From Xylanibacillus composti (lineage in GTDB: Bacteria > Bacillota > Bacilli > Paenibacillales > K13): 55,084 nt of DNA. Numbering within the stretch: the first letter of the stretch is position 1; each line of letters begins with the position of its first letter. The DNA lies in NCBI RefSeq assembly GCF_018403685.1, contig NZ_BOVK01000072.1, positions 1-55,084 on the forward strand, read 5' to 3'. Under the pieces are notes generated by a model. It was not told the DNA's origin. It saw only the letters and a program-made list of their open reading frames with translations, and ran no database searches. Below are positions 27,502-36,884 of this stretch, piece after piece. The translations under genes and the position numbers were made by a program.

Positions 27502-28455
27502 TCAGTAGCCTGCCTTCAAGTCTACCACATTCATCGCAGGCGTGCCGCTGCGAACGTATGAGCGAAGATTTTCCTTGAAGATGTCCATCGCGCGCTCGCC
27601 GTAATGAATCGTGGAATTGGCGTTATGCGCCGTGATGATTACGTTGTCGAGGGCCCACAGCGGATGGTCAGCCGGCAACGGCTCCGGATCGAATACGTCG
27701 AGTCCCGCTCCTGCAATCGCACGGGTTCGCAGCGCCTCATATACCGCGTCTGTATCTGTCGTTCCGCCTCTGCCGATGCTGATATAGAAGGCCGTCGGCT
27801 TCATCGCCGCAAATTGCGCTGGGCCGAACATCTTGGCAGTTTCCTTCGTTAACGGCAAGGCATTGACGATGTAATCGCATTCCGCGACCATCTTGTTCAA
27901 GTCCTCCGGCTTATACAGGGCATCGACATTCGCCACAGGCGTCGGGTTCCGCTTGATGCCGAGCACCCGCATGCCGAACACCTTCGCGATCTTGGCAATT
28001 TCCGTGCCAATCGCGCCTACACCGACGATGCCGACAGTCTTGCCGTGCATTTCGCTTCCTTCCTCACGCTGCCACTTGCGCTGCAGCTGATTGCGGATAG
28101 AATAATGCACCCTCCGGGTAAGGCCGAGCATCATCGCATAGACCGATTCGGAAATCGGAAAGGGATGCACGCCCCTCGCACATGTCAGCACAGCGCCCTT
28201 GTCGGCAAACTTGGCGAACGGATACCCGTCCACGCCAGCGCCCCAGCTCTGCACCCAGCGCAGCTTGGCATCCGCCTCGAAGCAATGCTCCTCGACTAGC
28301 GAATGCCAGCCGACGACCACCTCCGCCTCCTTCAGCTGCGAAACCGGCAGATCCTGAACCCTTCCTGCAGCAATTTCCCAGCCCGGCGCGATCTGGCGGA
28401 TTTCTTCCGCATCCTCCGGTGTAAGCGACATCAGAAATACAAGTTTTCGCGTCAT
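27502..28455 (-). CDS. D-isomer-specific 2-hydroxyacid dehydrogenase
   Basis: A 317-residue NAD-dependent dehydrogenase. The cofactor site reads VGIVGVGAIGTEIAK; the catalytic Arg (SIGRGG), Glu (DVFDPEPLP) and His (ITAHNAN) of the family are present. It would interconvert a 2-keto acid and a D-2-hydroxyacid. The frame is open to 28599, but AAGGAGTGGG precedes the ATG at 28455. Last gene of the carbohydrate cluster, 14 bp after the AGE epimerase gene, so it probably acts on a product of the imported sugar. Confidence 0.9.
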   Translation of the reverse strand: MTRKLVFLMSLTPEDAEEIRQIAPGWEIAAGRVQDLPVSQLKEAEVVVGWHSLVEEHCFEADAKLRWVQSWGAGVDGYPFAKFADKGAVLTCARGVHPFPISESVYAMMLGLTRRVHYSIRNQLQRKWQREEGSEMHGKTVGIVGVGAIGTEIAKIAKVFGMRVLGIKRNPTPVANVDALYKPEDLNKMVAECDYIVNALPLTKETAKMFGPAQFAAMKPTAFYISIGRGGTTDTDAVYEALRTRAIAGAGLDVFDPEPLPADHPLWALDNVIITAHNANSTIHYGERAMDIFKENLRSYVRSGTPAMNVVDLKAGY

Positions 28456-28469
28456 AGTAGACCCACTCC

Positions 28470-29660
28470 TTATTCGGTATCTTGAGGCATCACCTGATAG
28501 CCTGCGTACATCGCGCTGATCGGATGATAGTCTGTTTTGTGAAAAGGGCTTTTCAAATCGGTCGTACGCGCATTGGCCGGGCTTAAATCCGCGTACCATG
28601 CGCCATACTTATGATCAATCAGATGCATCCATACATGCTCCCATAATCTAAGATACCACTGGGCATAGAAGGAATCGCCGGTTTTTTGCAGCAGCACGGC
28701 TGCCGCGCCGATCGACTCGGCGGCGACCCACCAGCTTTTGTTCCCATTCAGTACGGTGCCGTCGATGTCAAGGGAATAGTTCAACCCGCCATGCTTCGAA
28801 TCCCATCCGCGGTTTACAGCCGTGCGAAACAAATACTCGGCTTTCGGCAGCATCCAGTCTTCCTCCTGATAGCGGCTGAGCATCACCAGCAGCTTGCTCC
28901 ATTCGGTCAGATGGCCAGTGAGAATGCCATACGTGCCATAACGGGTTCGCGTCTCCCTCGACCTGTCGGGCGTCCAGTCGTCGTGGAAGGTTTCCCAGAT
29001 CAAGCCGTCTGTCTGAGCGGCCAGATGCAGGACGACTCTTCTCGCCAAGGTGACAGCCCGATCCAAGTACTTGCGTTCCTTCGTAGCTTCATAAGCGTAG
29101 ATCATCGCCTCGCAGAGGTGCATGTTCGCGTTCTGCCCCCGCTTGCAGGAAGCATGCGACCAATCGTTATGAAATTCATCGGCATAAAGTTCATGCTCGC
29201 TCAACCAAGCATGCTTCTCCAGCAGGTCGAAGGTAGAGTCGATCCACTCTCCCGCAGACAACAGTCCGGCCCGATAAGCGACGGAGGCAGCCAGCATGAC
29301 ATGGGCGTGGCCGTAGCCTTGCTTCGAGTCGTCTGCCACCTCCAGGCCGTTCAGTTCATTGTAAAAGCCGCCGTGTTCGGTATCCGCATGAGAATCGCGC
29401 AAAAAACGAAGCCCTCGCTCGGCCATTTCGATGCACCATCCCGGGCCGCCCAGCAGCGCGCCGACGCTGAACACATAAATAAAGCGTGTCGTGCCGACCA
29501 AGTGCTTGATTCGGTTATCCGCAATCGTGCCGTCGTCACGAAAGCTGTTGAAAAAACCGCCGCGCTCGTGATCGACGCACCTGGGGTAATAAAAGTCCAA
29601 TGTGCGGAAAATTTGCTCCTTCAAGAAGGCGCGGCTTCGAAAATCCGGTAAGGTACGCAT
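28470..29660 (-). CDS. AGE family epimerase/isomerase
   Basis: A 396-residue (alpha/alpha)6-barrel enzyme of the N-acylglucosamine 2-epimerase superfamily. Characteristic segments: DHERGGFFNSF near the N-terminus, TEHGGFYNEL, DEFHNDW, NANMHLCEAMIYAYEAT (His and Glu of the active site), and KSWWVAAESIGAAAV near the C-terminus. Members epimerise or isomerise sugars at C2 (for example cellobiose 2-epimerase, mannose isomerase). The ATG at 29660 follows AAAGGACGG; the earlier in-frame start at 29702 is not supported. Sits between the AraC-type regulator and the dehydrogenase in the carbohydrate cluster. Confidence 0.9.
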   Translation of the reverse strand: MRTLPDFRSRAFLKEQIFRTLDFYYPRCVDHERGGFFNSFRDDGTIADNRIKHLVGTTRFIYVFSVGALLGGPGWCIEMAERGLRFLRDSHADTEHGGFYNELNGLEVADDSKQGYGHAHVMLAASVAYRAGLLSAGEWIDSTFDLLEKHAWLSEHELYADEFHNDWSHASCKRGQNANMHLCEAMIYAYEATKERKYLDRAVTLARRVVLHLAAQTDGLIWETFHDDWTPDRSRETRTRYGTYGILTGHLTEWSKLLVMLSRYQEEDWMLPKAEYLFRTAVNRGWDSKHGGLNYSLDIDGTVLNGNKSWWVAAESIGAAAVLLQKTGDSFYAQWYLRLWEHVWMHLIDHKYGAWYADLSPANARTTDLKSPFHKTDYHPISAMYAGYQVMPQDTE

Positions 29661-29705
29661 AGTGGCACCGTCCTTTCCAGGTGAATGCTTGCCAACGAGC
29701 AATCC

Positions 29706-32096
29706 TTATTCCTTCTCGGGCGTACTGCTATGATTTTCAATCGATCTTTTCAATCGATATTCCTTGGGGGTGGTGCCATACCGCTTCTTGAAATGACGGA
29801 AAAAATTGCTGACATTGCCATACCCGACACGCTCCATAATGTCCGCAATCGGGCTGTCGCTTGTCTCCAGCAGGCGAAGCGCGTGCTGGAGGCGCGTCTC
29901 GCGAATATACGCATGAATGGCCACCGACTCGGCCTTGCGGAATACGCGGCTCACATAAGCCGGGGACATCCCCAACGCATCGGCAATCGTCTGCAAACTG
30001 AGGTTCAGGTCAGCATAACGGGTTTCGATGATTTCCTTAATCGTCTCGACCAGCACTCTGTGCGTGTCCTTCTGCTCATTCGCTTGCTTATCAGCGATTT
30101 CCGTAAGCAACTGGGCGAACAGCATATGCGCGTCTGCCAATGTTTCGAGCTCTGTCACTTCCCGAATATAGCGGTTCCAGCCAATATGAATAGCCTGCAG
30201 CCTGTTCTTGTTCACTTCGCTTAACGCATGGCGAATATGGGTCAGGAGCGCAAGCAGGCTGTGCATCAGCTGATCGGGCGGAAGCTTGCGCATGCAGCTT
30301 AATGCTTCTTCCAGCCCCTCTTCTGCCTCTGCCTTGTGGTTCATGCGGATGGCATCGGCCATTTTCTTCTCCAGGGAGTTCAGCGTCTGCATCTCCCCTT
30401 CCGCCTCTGCCACATTCGTCTGGACCATGCCAGGTGTTATGACAGAGCCATGTCCGCTGACCATTCGGTACAAGCTCCTGTCCTCCAGCCTGCCGCAGCT
30501 GCCCGACAAAGCCCGGTAATCGCGTTCCAGATCGCCCAGCGTAACCGTCAGCGAGAGCCGATAATACTTGCGCAGCGCTTCCTGCACCCTTTGTGCGTGC
30601 AGAACAAGGGGCGGTTCCTCCAACCCTTCCTCGGCGCTGAGCAGCAGCACGGCCCAGTCTTCCTTCCCTTCGATCCACTCGACCTGTCCCGCTGCAGAAA
30701 ACACATGCTCTGCAATGTTGCGGAGCGCGAAACGCAGCAGCTTCTGCTCAGCCGCGCTGTAAGAGTCGCGGAAGCGAGCAGCTTCATCCATCTGCAGCGC
30801 AACTAGGCGGTACACCCCCCGCGGCTCAATGCAAAGCTGCTGCTTGCGGATTTGCTGTTCGAACGCCGCCTGTGACAAGGAGGGGCCTTCCAGCACAATG
30901 GTCCTGGCATAATAACTCCGCACAATCGCGCGGTGCTCGTCGTGGGCCCGCTGGATGGACTGCAGGCTGGTGAGCATGCCTTTGTAAGCGTGCTCAATAT
31001 AACGCAGCTCATCCTTCCATGCGGATGAATCGGCAGGGTGGCCATCGAGATGGAACTGGGAGGCGGGGCGAATATGCTGCACAAGCCGTCGGATCGGCCG
31101 ATACAAGCGGCGGGAGATGAAAATCGAACAAGCGATAGCCGCGAGAATGAAGCCGAAGATCAGCCATAATGCCGTCTGTTTCAATTCGTCGATGCGCTGC
31201 AGCAAAGACTTGTAGGGCTGGACGATAATCATTTTCCAATCGTTCAGCCCTGTATCCATATAAGTGACAACTTGCAGTTCCTTGCCGTCCCATTCAACGA
31301 ATTGGTTCGAGTCCAAGCCTTCGCTTTGAATACGCTGCCGCACGCTCGTCTTGAAGTCCGGCTCCAGCGGCAGATTGTCGATTGTCGGATAGAACATATA
31401 GCCATGCTGGTCCATTATGCCGATGGTTCCGCGTTCGTTGTCCACAAAAGCATTCAACAGGTTCAAGTTATCGAACAGCCACTCTGCCTGAATGTTGACC
31501 ACAAGCATGCTTTTCTGCGGGGAATAGCCCGCATTCCCTTCATACATGAACATGGCGAATACATCGGCCTCCGGTTCGCCTTCCTCCTGAGGGCCTTTCC
31601 CCTTCAGCGGAATCAGCCGCAGCTTGGGAATATCCTGATGCTGTTGTCTATAGCGATCAATCTCAGACAAGATCGGATCGCTCTCCGGGAACATCTCCAT
31701 GCGTCCCCCGGTATAGTACTGGTCCTGGATCGCATTGTACATGACGATGGAATGGAGGAACGGCGAAGAATTGACAATGCGATCCAGATTCTGCAATCTG
31801 GACAGCATCTCAAATGCTTCTATGTGTTCCGCATTCATAAGGGGGTAGTTGCGATTGTCGAAATACTGCGTCATCACGACGCTCTTCAGGTTCTCGTTCA
31901 TGTAATCGATATTGAACTTCAATTGGGACAGCATCTTCTGATTCGCCGTCAGATTCAATTCGACCATAGCCTTCTCCGCGCCATAGTACATCACGCTGGA
32001 TACAGCCACCACGATGGCCACCATGACCACAGCGATGGTGAGCAGCAGCTTCTTCAGGTACTTCCCGGCTCGTCGTCCCCTGCGAAATGCGCCCAC
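29706..32096 (-). CDS. Membrane-bound AraC-family regulator (YesN-like)
   Basis: A 796-residue protein. An N-terminal TM helix (about 15-37) is followed by an extracellular dCache-type sensor, a second TM helix (about 288-310), a HAMP-like linker, a long cytoplasmic helical region, and a C-terminal double helix-turn-helix AraC domain (about 690-785) with TIADALGMSPAYVSRVFRK and IADIMERVGYGNVSNFFRHF. Such one-component regulators sense sugar fragments outside the cell and activate the adjacent transport operon. Translation begins with GTG after GGGAGGGG. It lies 113 bp downstream of the binding-protein gene, within the cluster it probably controls. Confidence 0.88.
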   Translation of the reverse strand: MGAFRRGRRAGKYLKKLLLTIAVVMVAIVVAVSSVMYYGAEKAMVELNLTANQKMLSQLKFNIDYMNENLKSVVMTQYFDNRNYPLMNAEHIEAFEMLSRLQNLDRIVNSSPFLHSIVMYNAIQDQYYTGGRMEMFPESDPILSEIDRYRQQHQDIPKLRLIPLKGKGPQEEGEPEADVFAMFMYEGNAGYSPQKSMLVVNIQAEWLFDNLNLLNAFVDNERGTIGIMDQHGYMFYPTIDNLPLEPDFKTSVRQRIQSEGLDSNQFVEWDGKELQVVTYMDTGLNDWKMIIVQPYKSLLQRIDELKQTALWLIFGFILAAIACSIFISRRLYRPIRRLVQHIRPASQFHLDGHPADSSAWKDELRYIEHAYKGMLTSLQSIQRAHDEHRAIVRSYYARTIVLEGPSLSQAAFEQQIRKQQLCIEPRGVYRLVALQMDEAARFRDSYSAAEQKLLRFALRNIAEHVFSAAGQVEWIEGKEDWAVLLLSAEEGLEEPPLVLHAQRVQEALRKYYRLSLTVTLGDLERDYRALSGSCGRLEDRSLYRMVSGHGSVITPGMVQTNVAEAEGEMQTLNSLEKKMADAIRMNHKAEAEEGLEEALSCMRKLPPDQLMHSLLALLTHIRHALSEVNKNRLQAIHIGWNRYIREVTELETLADAHMLFAQLLTEIADKQANEQKDTHRVLVETIKEIIETRYADLNLSLQTIADALGMSPAYVSRVFRKAESVAIHAYIRETRLQHALRLLETSDSPIADIMERVGYGNVSNFFRHFKKRYGTTPKEYRLKRSIENHSSTPEKE

Positions 32097-32209
32097 AACG
32101 TTCCCCTCCCGTTCCCGTCATGTTGAACTATGCAGCAACCCATTGTTCATCTGATCGGAAAGACCGCCGCGGGGACGGCTGACATTCGTCGTCCCGCGCA
32201 GCAACCCCC

Positions 32210-33718
32210 TTACTTCAAGCCTTGCTCCACAAGCCATTCATCGAGCTGCCTCTGCTTCTCCTCCCGCACTCTTTCGCTTCCCGCAGCACGAAGCTTCTCG
32301 ATATAGACAGGCAGATATTGTTCCGGGTCCAGCGTGCCCGTATTCAATGCAAGCGCGTACTCGTCTTCCACCGCCGCGATGTTGGCCAATTCCGTCAGCA
32401 CAGGCTGCTGGTCGAACTTGAAGCCGACGGTCGGCAGAACGAGGGCGTTGTCATTGATTTCTCTTACTTGCTCCCATACATCAAGCGGCTGCCCTTCCAG
32501 CACATATCCATTCGTGACATTGCCGATGAAGTGGCTGTCGAACTTGTATCCGCTGTCCGGGATCGGGCGAATCACATCGCCTTCCAAGCGCTCGAAGTGC
32601 TTGCCTTCAATGCCGGCCGTCAGCAGTCTGTACAGTTCCCGATCCGTATTGACGAGCTCTATCAGCTCCACAGCCTTCTGCGGATTGCGGGATGTATTGC
32701 TGACAGCCGTCATCGTTGCAAGCGAGTTGGTATAAACCTGATCCACCAGATCGACAAACTTGACGGGGTTGTTGTTGTTCTTGCCCTTCTCGTTTATTTC
32801 GCCGTCCGGCTTCAGTGTGTTCTTCAGGTACAGCGCCACATTGCCCTTCGCTTGTATCGTATAGAAGTCTTGAATGGTGGCGGCGCTCGGCGGAAAATAC
32901 CCCTTCTGGTTGAACTCGTGCGCCATCTTCAAGTATTCCGCATACTCGGGCGTCTCCTGCAGGATCAGCACTTCAAAATTGGGGTCCCCTTTGCGATACG
33001 GTATTTCGTTCATGTCATACAGTCCGTACAGTGTGGACATCCAGAAGACTGAATTGTTCTCGAAGCCGATTGGCACAATGTCCGGCTCGTTGGCCTTGAT
33101 CGTCTCTACGAACGGAATGATGTCCCGTACGTCCTGCAAGCTGTCCACGTCCAGGTTGTACTTCTCAATGAACCGCTCCTGAATGACGAAGCCGCCCGAT
33201 GTCGTGAACATCTGGTAATTGGGTACCGCGTACATGACGCCATTCACTTTGGCATCTTCAATCATTTGAGGGGTAAACAGCTCCTTGGTTTTGGGCGCAT
33301 ATTGCTCGAACAGCTCGGTAATATCGTAGAAAGCGCCCTTATTGGCATTGGTGACATAGTTGAACGCCCAATGCGACGTCCACACAAGATCGAACGCTTC
33401 GCCGGCAGCGGCCATCGTATTCATTTTCTGCTCGTAGCTGCCGAAGTCGATTGGCATGATGCGCAGCGTCGCATTAATCTTTTCACGGATGATTTGGTTG
33501 GCCTCTTCTTGCACGATCGCCAGATCCTTCTGTGGCCCGATCGGCATATACCAGGTCAATTCCACCGGGTCGCCGCCGCTGCTTCCATTGCCGCTGGGCG
33601 AGGGAGAGGACGAATTTCCGGCACATGCGGTTACTAGCAGGCAAACAGACACCAACAGGGCCAATAAGGAGATGCTCCGGTTTCCATTCACACGCTTATT
33701 AGTCTTATTCAAGGACAA
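32210..33718 (-). CDS. Extracellular sugar-binding lipoprotein (LplA/YtcQ-like)
   Basis: A 502-residue lipoprotein with a basic signal peptide, VTACAG lipobox (Cys32), and a Ser/Pro/Gly-rich linker. Family segments include WYMPIGPQKDLAIVQEEAN and a long C-terminal lobe ending in a charged helix. It is the binding protein for the two permeases encoded directly upstream (28-bp gap). No ATPase gene is in the cluster; in this transporter class a shared MsmX-type ATPase encoded elsewhere normally energises uptake. Confidence 0.9.
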   Translation of the reverse strand: MSLNKTNKRVNGNRSISLLALLVSVCLLVTACAGNSSSPSPSGNGSSGGDPVELTWYMPIGPQKDLAIVQEEANQIIREKINATLRIMPIDFGSYEQKMNTMAAAGEAFDLVWTSHWAFNYVTNANKGAFYDITELFEQYAPKTKELFTPQMIEDAKVNGVMYAVPNYQMFTTSGGFVIQERFIEKYNLDVDSLQDVRDIIPFVETIKANEPDIVPIGFENNSVFWMSTLYGLYDMNEIPYRKGDPNFEVLILQETPEYAEYLKMAHEFNQKGYFPPSAATIQDFYTIQAKGNVALYLKNTLKPDGEINEKGKNNNNPVKFVDLVDQVYTNSLATMTAVSNTSRNPQKAVELIELVNTDRELYRLLTAGIEGKHFERLEGDVIRPIPDSGYKFDSHFIGNVTNGYVLEGQPLDVWEQVREINDNALVLPTVGFKFDQQPVLTELANIAAVEDEYALALNTGTLDPEQYLPVYIEKLRAAGSERVREEKQRQLDEWLVEQGLK

Positions 33719-33746
33719 CGCCTCCTAATGAAATTTAGGATGGTAA

Positions 33747-34628
33747 TTAACCTTTCAGCGATCCAATTGTCAAGCCTCGGACAAAGTATCTTTGGAAGAA
33801 GGGAAAGATGCACAGCATCGGCCCGGCGGCTAGCACGGCCATGGCCATTCGCATGGACAGACTGGGGAATTCCGACTGGTTGATGTCGAGCGAAGCCGTG
33901 AACTCCGCATTCGCCGACAAAAATTCGATAGTGTTCATGATGCGAACTAGCATGAGCTGCAGCGGCACCTTGTTGTCGCTGTCGATAAACAACATGCTGT
34001 TGAACCACTCATTCCAATACGTGAAGGAGATCAACAGGCCAATCGTCGCAAGGGCCGGCGTAGCCAGAGGCAGGATCATCGTGAAGAAGATGCGGACTTC
34101 TCTCGCGCCATCCATCTTGGCCGACTCCACAATTTCCAGCGGAATCTTGCTTAGAAACCCTTTCATGACCATGACGTTCCAGGGCGTCAGCAATCCGGGA
34201 AGAATCAGCGCCCACAGGGTGTCTCTCAATTGGAGGAACTGCGTCATCAGAATGTAAAAGGAGACGATCCCCCCGCTGAACAGCATCGTGAAGAAGATGT
34301 AGAAGGTGGCCGAGCGATTATAGCGGAAATCCCGTCGGGAGATCACATAAGCGGTCATGGCCGTCATCAGCAGACCGATAGCGGTGCCCACAAGGGTAAC
34401 CGTTATCGTGACGCCATAAGCGCGCATGAGCACAACGGGCGATTCGAATACATAGCGATAAGCATCCAGACTTAGGCTTTCGGGGATGAACCTGTATCCG
34501 TTCTGAAGCAGCGATTGTTCCTCTGTAATGGAAATACAGACGACCAGAATGAACGGCAGGACCATGGCGATTGAAAGCAGGAGAAAGAACAGCTGGATGA
34601 GTCGTTCTGCCAGTCCGGTGGTTCGCAT
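33747..34628 (-). CDS. Carbohydrate ABC transporter permease (YtcP-like)
   Basis: A 293-residue inner-membrane protein with six TM helices. The EAA loop that contacts the ATPase reads ESAKMDGAREVRIFFTMILP (about residues 180-199). The C-terminus FFQRYFVRGLTIGSLKG is typical of the YtcP group. It starts 16 bp after the partner permease gene. Confidence 0.93.
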   Translation of the reverse strand: MRTTGLAERLIQLFFLLLSIAMVLPFILVVCISITEEQSLLQNGYRFIPESLSLDAYRYVFESPVVLMRAYGVTITVTLVGTAIGLLMTAMTAYVISRRDFRYNRSATFYIFFTMLFSGGIVSFYILMTQFLQLRDTLWALILPGLLTPWNVMVMKGFLSKIPLEIVESAKMDGAREVRIFFTMILPLATPALATIGLLISFTYWNEWFNSMLFIDSDNKVPLQLMLVRIMNTIEFLSANAEFTASLDINQSEFPSLSMRMAMAVLAAGPMLCIFPFFQRYFVRGLTIGSLKG

Positions 34629-34644
34629 TTTTGGTCAGCCCCCC

Positions 34645-35646
34645 TTACCAAAGCGCATTCTCTTCATTGATTTTCTTGATAATCGTGTTTGCGCCAAGCA
34701 CAAGCACGAAACCGACAATCGACTGGAAGAAGCTTACGGCGGCTGCCATGGAGACATCGCCCAGCGTCCGCAGCGCACGGTACACATAGGTGTCCACGAC
34801 GTCGGTCGTCGAATAGATCAGACCAGAGTTGTTCGGAACGAAATAATGCAGGCCGAAGTCGCCTCGGAACATGTTCCCCACAGCCAGAATGAACAGGATG
34901 GCGATCAGCGGCGTCAAGAGCGGTATCGTAATCCGGCGAATCATCTGCAGCTTGGACGCGCCGTCGATTCTTGCCGCTTCGTAATACTCGGAGTTGATGC
35001 CGATGATGCCTGCATAATAAATCAACGTTGCAAACCCGACCGTCTTCCACAGGTTGGTCGTATTCAGAATATAAGGCCAGAAGGACGACTCGTAGAACCA
35101 ATTCTGCGGATTCATGCCTACGAGCATCAACAGACGATTCAAATACCCGCTCTCATGATCCAAAAAGGCAAGGACGATATACCCGACCACGACCCAGGAT
35201 AGAAAATGCGGCAAAAACAGAACGGTCTGATAGGCTTTGACCCATCTTCGTCCGATCTCGTTCAGCATAATGGCGAACGCCAATGCCGTAGCCGTCGTGA
35301 ACACGATAAAGCCCGCATTGTAGAGAATGGTATTGCGTGTAATACGCCAGGCTGTCTCCGATGCGAAGAAAAACTCGAAGTTTTTCAACCCTACCCATTC
35401 GCTGCCGAATATCCCCAGATCATAGCGGTAACTTTTGAAAGCAATGATGATGCCGACAAGCGGCAGGTAGTGAAACACAAGCGTATACAAGGCACCGGGC
35501 AGCAACAGCAGAATCAACTCCGCGTTTTTCTTCAATTGCCGCCACTCGGTCGTCCATCTGGAGGAAAGGCTGCGTCCTGCCGGATGTGTTCCGCCAAGCG
35601 CCGCAGATCCATTTCCCCTCTGCCCGCGGGTTTGCGGTGGAATCAT
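34645..35646 (-). CDS. Carbohydrate ABC transporter permease (LplB/YteP-like)
   Basis: A 333-residue inner-membrane permease with a polar N-terminal extension of about 40 residues, then six TM helices. FHYLPLVGIIIAFKSYR after the first helix and the EAA loop EAARIDGASKLQMIRRITIP are family signatures, and the end INEENALW is typical. GGGAGGTG precedes the ATG at 35646, so the upstream in-frame ATG at 35724 is not used. First gene of the six-gene cluster; a CcpA-site-like sequence lies 39 bp upstream. Confidence 0.92.
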   Translation of the reverse strand: MIPPQTRGQRGNGSAALGGTHPAGRSLSSRWTTEWRQLKKNAELILLLLPGALYTLVFHYLPLVGIIIAFKSYRYDLGIFGSEWVGLKNFEFFFASETAWRITRNTILYNAGFIVFTTATALAFAIMLNEIGRRWVKAYQTVLFLPHFLSWVVVGYIVLAFLDHESGYLNRLLMLVGMNPQNWFYESSFWPYILNTTNLWKTVGFATLIYYAGIIGINSEYYEAARIDGASKLQMIRRITIPLLTPLIAILFILAVGNMFRGDFGLHYFVPNNSGLIYSTTDVVDTYVYRALRTLGDVSMAAAVSFFQSIVGFVLVLGANTIIKKINEENALW

Positions 35647-35684
35647 GCACACACCTCCCTTGATGAGATAGCCCAAGCCGTTTG

Positions 35685-35698
35685 GTGAAGCGCTTACA
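35685..35698 (-). promoter_or_regulatory. Putative catabolite-responsive element (CcpA site)
   Basis: On the minus strand TGTAAGCGCTTCAC matches the cre consensus TGWAARCGYTWNCW at 12 of 14 positions, with a perfect AGCGCT centre. It lies between the start of the first permease gene and its probable promoter, a position that would give glucose repression. Confidence 0.55.
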
Positions 35699-36085
35699 TT
35701 TCTCCTTGGCTTGTGCTCCTTCATCGTGGCATAGACGGACGCCGACTTCTATTGTAAAAAACGTAGTTCCTTCTTAAATCTTACTATGAACTTGTGCAAT
35801 TCCTACAGTTTTCGAATTTCACCCATACAATTGCATAAAAAAACAAACCATTTCCGGCATGCAAGCCTCCGCTCACTTATTCTGCCTGTATCGTGTCGCG
35901 CTCCTGCTGCCATGGCCGCTCAAGCTTGTCCGCATGTCTGCCCACAATCTGTTGGCGCGTCATGCATCATTGGGCTCTCTTGTGAAACGCCCTGTGTGCG
36001 TGTCCATACGCTTAAGCGCCTTCCGTCATATAATACCATGCGGCTACTCTTGTTCGGTCGCAATAATCGGGATGGAGGTGAACAT

Positions 36086-36427
36086 ATGCATCTGCTCTGT
36101 TCTTATCCGGTTCAAGCTGATACAGTCCTGCCGCACTGCAACAAACCGATTGTCGCCATGACAACTGCAGGCGACCTGGTTCCGGGCATCATTGACGGGG
36201 TAAGAGACGGTGTCCTGTATCTGCGTCCTGTCGGCAAGGAAGCCGGCATCGCCATGATTCAGCGTGTGAAGAAATACAACAAGAACAAAATATCTGTTCC
36301 GAAAAAGGCTAAAACCAAAGCATTCGGATTCGGCTATCCTTCCTACGGCTACGGCGCCGGGCTCGCTCTGGCTCTCCCCCTGTTCCTGTTGGCCGCACTG
36401 TTCGCATTCCCGCCTTTCTTCATATAA
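36086..36427 (+). CDS. Hypothetical protein with basic linker and C-terminal membrane helix
   Basis: A 113-residue protein. Residues 1-65 look like a small globular fold (a CxxxxV...HC pair at 5-17 and a GIIDGVRDGVLYLRPVG beta motif), then a Lys-rich stretch, a Tyr/Gly-rich segment (FGFGYPSYGYGAG) and a hydrophobic end (LALALPLFLLAALFAFPPFF). GGAGGTGAACAT before the ATG at 36086 is a near-ideal ribosome-binding site; the upstream part of the open frame is not needed. Proteins of this layout occur in spore formers, but I cannot name a function. Confidence 0.7.
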   Translation: MHLLCSYPVQADTVLPHCNKPIVAMTTAGDLVPGIIDGVRDGVLYLRPVGKEAGIAMIQRVKKYNKNKISVPKKAKTKAFGFGYPSYGYGAGLALALPLFLLAALFAFPPFFI

Positions 36428-36436
36428 GTCGGCCAG

Positions 36437-36470
36437 GGAAGACTTCGTTCTGTTCGCGGCGAAGTCTTCC
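36437..36470 (+). terminator. Terminator of the 36086 gene
   Basis: Perfect 11-bp stem GGAAGACTTCG / CGAAGTCTTCC with a 12-base loop, ten bases after the stop codon, followed by TCTTCC. Confidence 0.75.
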
Positions 36471-36596
36471 TCTTCCATGCGGCAAGATCGAGGTCGGGCG
36501 CTTGTGCCGGGAGGAAATTGCTCTTGGGGCGACATAGTGAGGTGAGTGCGGAGGCTGCAAGCGATTATTGCCGAGGAAATAAGGACAACCTTCGCC

Positions 36597-36625
36597 TTGC
36601 ATGTATGAATGAGTTGATTTATCAT
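36597..36625 (+). promoter_or_regulatory. Promoter of putative antitoxin RNA 1
   Basis: TTGCAT (36597-36602), 17 bases, TATCAT (36620-36625). The surrounding 45 or so bases are almost the same as at 38866-38905 before the second toxin gene, which suggests conserved function. Confidence 0.6.
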
Positions 36626-36631
36626 AAAGAT

Positions 36632-36740
36632 AAAGAAAGGGATCGGCTGGCGGTCCGATCCCTCAGCAGTCCGCATAAGCGGCGGGCCGAACAAGTCTAC
36701 TAGAAATAGACCGAGACCTGGCAGGGGCGGTCTATTTCCG
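36632..36740 (+). ncRNA. Putative antisense antitoxin RNA 1
   Basis: Inferred RNA of about 110 bases starting after the promoter at 36597. It contains an 8-bp hairpin (GGGATCGG ... CCGATCCC, 36640-36663) and ends at a perfect 11-bp stem GAAATAGACCG / CGGTCTATTTC (36703-36713 and 36728-36738). Its 3' end overlaps the 3' end of the toxin gene on the other strand, the layout of txpA/RatA and bsrG/SR4-type systems. Confidence 0.5.
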
Positions 36741-36815
36741 TTTATGGAAACTGAGGATCAACACAACCAACGTCGCGAATGAAATCATTAGCGATAAGGC
36801 ATGATGGACCTCCAT
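36732..36815 (-). CDS. Holin-like type I toxin, copy 1
   Basis: A 27-residue peptide, MEVHHALSLMISFATLVVLI then LSFHKRK: short polar start, one hydrophobic helix, basic end. The EALxLMISFATLxxxILSF pattern is that of the 'putative holin-like toxin' family (Hol_Tox). GGGAGGG lies seven bases before the ATG. The stop codon sits inside the hairpin shared with the convergent antisense RNA. Peptides of this class insert in the membrane when overproduced and are kept silent by the RNA. Confidence 0.7.
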   Translation of the reverse strand: MEVHHALSLMISFATLVVLILSFHKRK

Positions 36816-36884
36816 CGGACATCCCTCCCTTCTGAGGAGAGTGCCCGCCGCCCTGCTACTGCTGTACCTTTATTGTTTCATAGG

